Positions 34,290-36,100 of a stretch of 36,100 nt of DNA are shown piece after piece. The stretch is taken from NCBI GenBank assembly GCA_030642005.1, contig DAOWOP010000004.1, positions 1-36,100 of the forward strand, given 5' to 3'. A model generated the notes under the pieces. The model searched no databases. It was given only the letters and a program-made list of their open reading frames with translations, and had not been told where the DNA came from. Origin of the DNA: Planctomycetales bacterium. Lineage in GTDB: Bacteria; Planctomycetota; Phycisphaerae; SM23-33. Position 1 is the first letter of the stretch. The number at the start of each line of letters is the position of its first letter. The translations under genes and the position numbers were made by a program.

Positions 34290-36100
34290 ATGAAGTGTTA
34301 CATAGGAATAGACATCGGCGCGATCAGTATCACGTCGGCTGTGATGGTCGATGACGCCGATGGTCTTGCGTTGCCCGACGGGCAGTTCACATTCGCCGGA
34401 AATATCAACGGCGCCCGCCTCTGGTTCGGCAAGTATCGCCGGACACGAGGTCGGCCCGTCGAGGCCGCTACGGACATCCTGGAGCAGGTCATCGCCGTCG
34501 TCGGCGCCGACAACGTCGCCGGCGTCTGCCTGACCGGTTCAGCCGCCCGGCTGGTGGCCGAAAAACTCGCCGCCGAGACTGTCAACGAATTCAAGGCCAT
34601 TACCCTGGGCTTATCGGCGATGAGCATTCAGACCCGCACCGTATTCGAGATGGGCGGACAAACCAGCAAATACCTGCTGCTGGACAGCGCCGCAGAGGGC
34701 TACTCCATCGCGGATTACGCCACGAACGGCGACTGCGCCGCCGGAACGGGCGCTTTCATAGACCAGCAGGCGGGCAGGCTTCAGTTCGCCGTCGAGGACG
34801 TCGGGCGGATCGCCCTTGAGACCGAACGAACCGCCCAGATCGCCGGGCGGTGCAGCGTCTTCGCCAAGAGCGACATGATCCACGCCCAGCAGAAGGGTTA
34901 CACGCCGGGCGAGGTTTTGGCAGGTCTGTGCCGGGCAGTGGCGAGGAACTTCCGAATGGCGGTCGTCCGGTCGCATCCGGTCGAGCCGCCCGTAGCGTTC
35001 ATCGGCGGGCTGGCGGCAAACGCCGCCGTCGTTCGCGCGATGCGAGAGGTATTCGAACTGGATGACGGCGATTTTATCGTCCCGGACGCTTACGCCCATC
35101 TCCCGGCAGTCGGAGCCGCCGCGGCATCCCGGCGGCGGGGGCCGAGGGAGGACTGGAGTCTCGCGGTGCAGATGGAGCAGATTCGCTCTGCCTCCGATGC
35201 CGCCGGAGGAAACTTCCCCACCGCCGAACCGCTCAGCACGCACCGATTAGTGCTGCTGCGGGACCAGGTCGAGCCGGTCGAGCTGCCCTACGGCGACGAG
35301 AAGATAGATGCATACCTCGGCATCGACATCGGGTCGGTCTCCACCAACCTGGTCGTAATCGACTCGTCCGGCGGGGTCGTCAAGGAGATATACACGCGTA
35401 CGCAGGGTCGGCCCATAGAGGTCGTCTCGGCGGGACTGGCCGAGATTGCCGAGGCGATCGGCCAGAGCGTTGTCATTCGCGGCGTCGGAACCACCGGCAG
35501 CGGACGCGAACTTATAGGCCAACTCGTCGGGGCAGATACGATTAACGACGAAATCACCGCACACAAGACCGGAGCGACCTTCGTAGGTCAGACGATGCTC
35601 AACGGGCGAGTCCCGGACACCATCTTCGAAATCGGCGGGCAGGATTCCAAGTTCATAAGCCTCCAGGACGGCGTGGTTGTCGATTTCACCATGAACGACG
35701 CGTGTGCCGCCGGGACCGGCTCATTCCTGGAAGAACGGGCCGAAGAACTGGACATATCCATCATCGACGAGTTCGCCGAACTCGCCCTTTCCAGCGGCGC
35801 GCCGATCCGCCTGGGCGAGCGGTGCACGGTCTTCATGGAGCGGGACGTCGCTGACTACATGCAGCGCGGCGCAGACAAGGCCGACCTGGTGGCCGGACTG
35901 GCCTACTCGGTAGTCTATAACTACATTAACCGCGTTGTCCGAGGCCGGCACATCGGCGAGTGTATCTTCTTCCAGGGCGGGACGGCCTACAACGACGCGG
36001 TGGCGGCTGCCATGTCGGCGGTGCTGGACAAGGAGATTATCGTCCCGCCCCATAACGGCGTGATAGGCGCTATCGGCGCTGCGATGCTGGCCAGAGATAA
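34290..36100 (+). CDS. BadF/BadG/BcrA/BcrD (HgdC-type) acyl-CoA dehydratase activase, tandem ATPase domains, partial (runs off right edge)
   Basis: Manual translation from ATG 34290: MKCYIGIDIGAISITSAVMVDDADG...FEMGGQTSKYLLLD...GDCAAGTGAFIDQQAGRL...CSVFAKSDMIH then a second domain AYLGIDIGSVSTNLVVIDSSGG...FEIGGQDSKFISLQDGVVVDFTMNDACAAGTGSFLEERAEEL...CTVFMERD...; no stop before the window end. Confidence 0.92.
   Translation, partial: MKCYIGIDIGAISITSAVMVDDADGLALPDGQFTFAGNINGARLWFGKYRRTRGRPVEAATDILEQVIAVVGADNVAGVCLTGSAARLVAEKLAAETVNEFKAITLGLSAMSIQTRTVFEMGGQTSKYLLLDSAAEGYSIADYATNGDCAAGTGAFIDQQAGRLQFAVEDVGRIALETERTAQIAGRCSVFAKSDMIHAQQKGYTPGEVLAGLCRAVARNFRMAVVRSHPVEPPVAFIGGLAANAAVVRAMREVFELDDGDFIVPDAYAHLPAVGAAAASRRRGPREDWSLAVQMEQIRSASDAAGGNFPTAEPLSTHRLVLLRDQVEPVELPYGDEKIDAYLGIDIGSVSTNLVVIDSSGGVVKEIYTRTQGRPIEVVSAGLAEIAEAIGQSVVIRGVGTTGSGRELIGQLVGADTINDEITAHKTGATFVGQTMLNGRVPDTIFEIGGQDSKFISLQDGVVVDFTMNDACAAGTGSFLEERAEELDISIIDEFAELALSSGAPIRLGERCTVFMERDVADYMQRGADKADLVAGLAYSVVYNYINRVVRGRHIGECIFFQGGTAYNDAVAAAMSAVLDKEIIVPPHNGVIGAIGAAMLARD

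Overview
This looks like a high-GC bacterial chromosome segment, probably from a planctomycete of the Phycisphaerae type. That guess rests on gene style, a PEP-CTERM protein, an enlarged signal peptidase I and repeat-rich intergenic DNA; no rRNA was seen to confirm it. Housekeeping and transport genes include a GH20-like hexosaminidase (partial, left edge), a two-part nfeD plus floA locus, transketolase, glutamine amidotransferase (trpG/pabA), lptB, lepB, pyrE, dUTPase-like, asnB, a sugar ABC importer without ATPase, an NAD-dependent epimerase and a BadF/HgdC-type activase (partial, right edge). The supplied ORF track misses both edge genes because they lack a start or stop inside the window. 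Accessory material includes: an AT-rich PD-(D/E)XK nuclease + Dam-family methyltransferase cassette splitting the nfeD/floA locus; a three-Cys-motif Gp37/Gp68-like protein with an N-terminally truncated TcmP partner; and a compact three-gene TIGR04255-type cassette between pyrE and a membrane-protein gene. Intergenic regions carry several distinct inverted-repeat/REP-like elements: a nested ~240-bp inverted repeat, a REPIN-like pair with covarying stems, 'ATTAGACATTAG'-type and 'GTTGAATATTGAACAG'-type palindromes, and an in-frame palindrome inside an ORF. All calls come from reading the sequence and the supplied ORFs; no database search was run.
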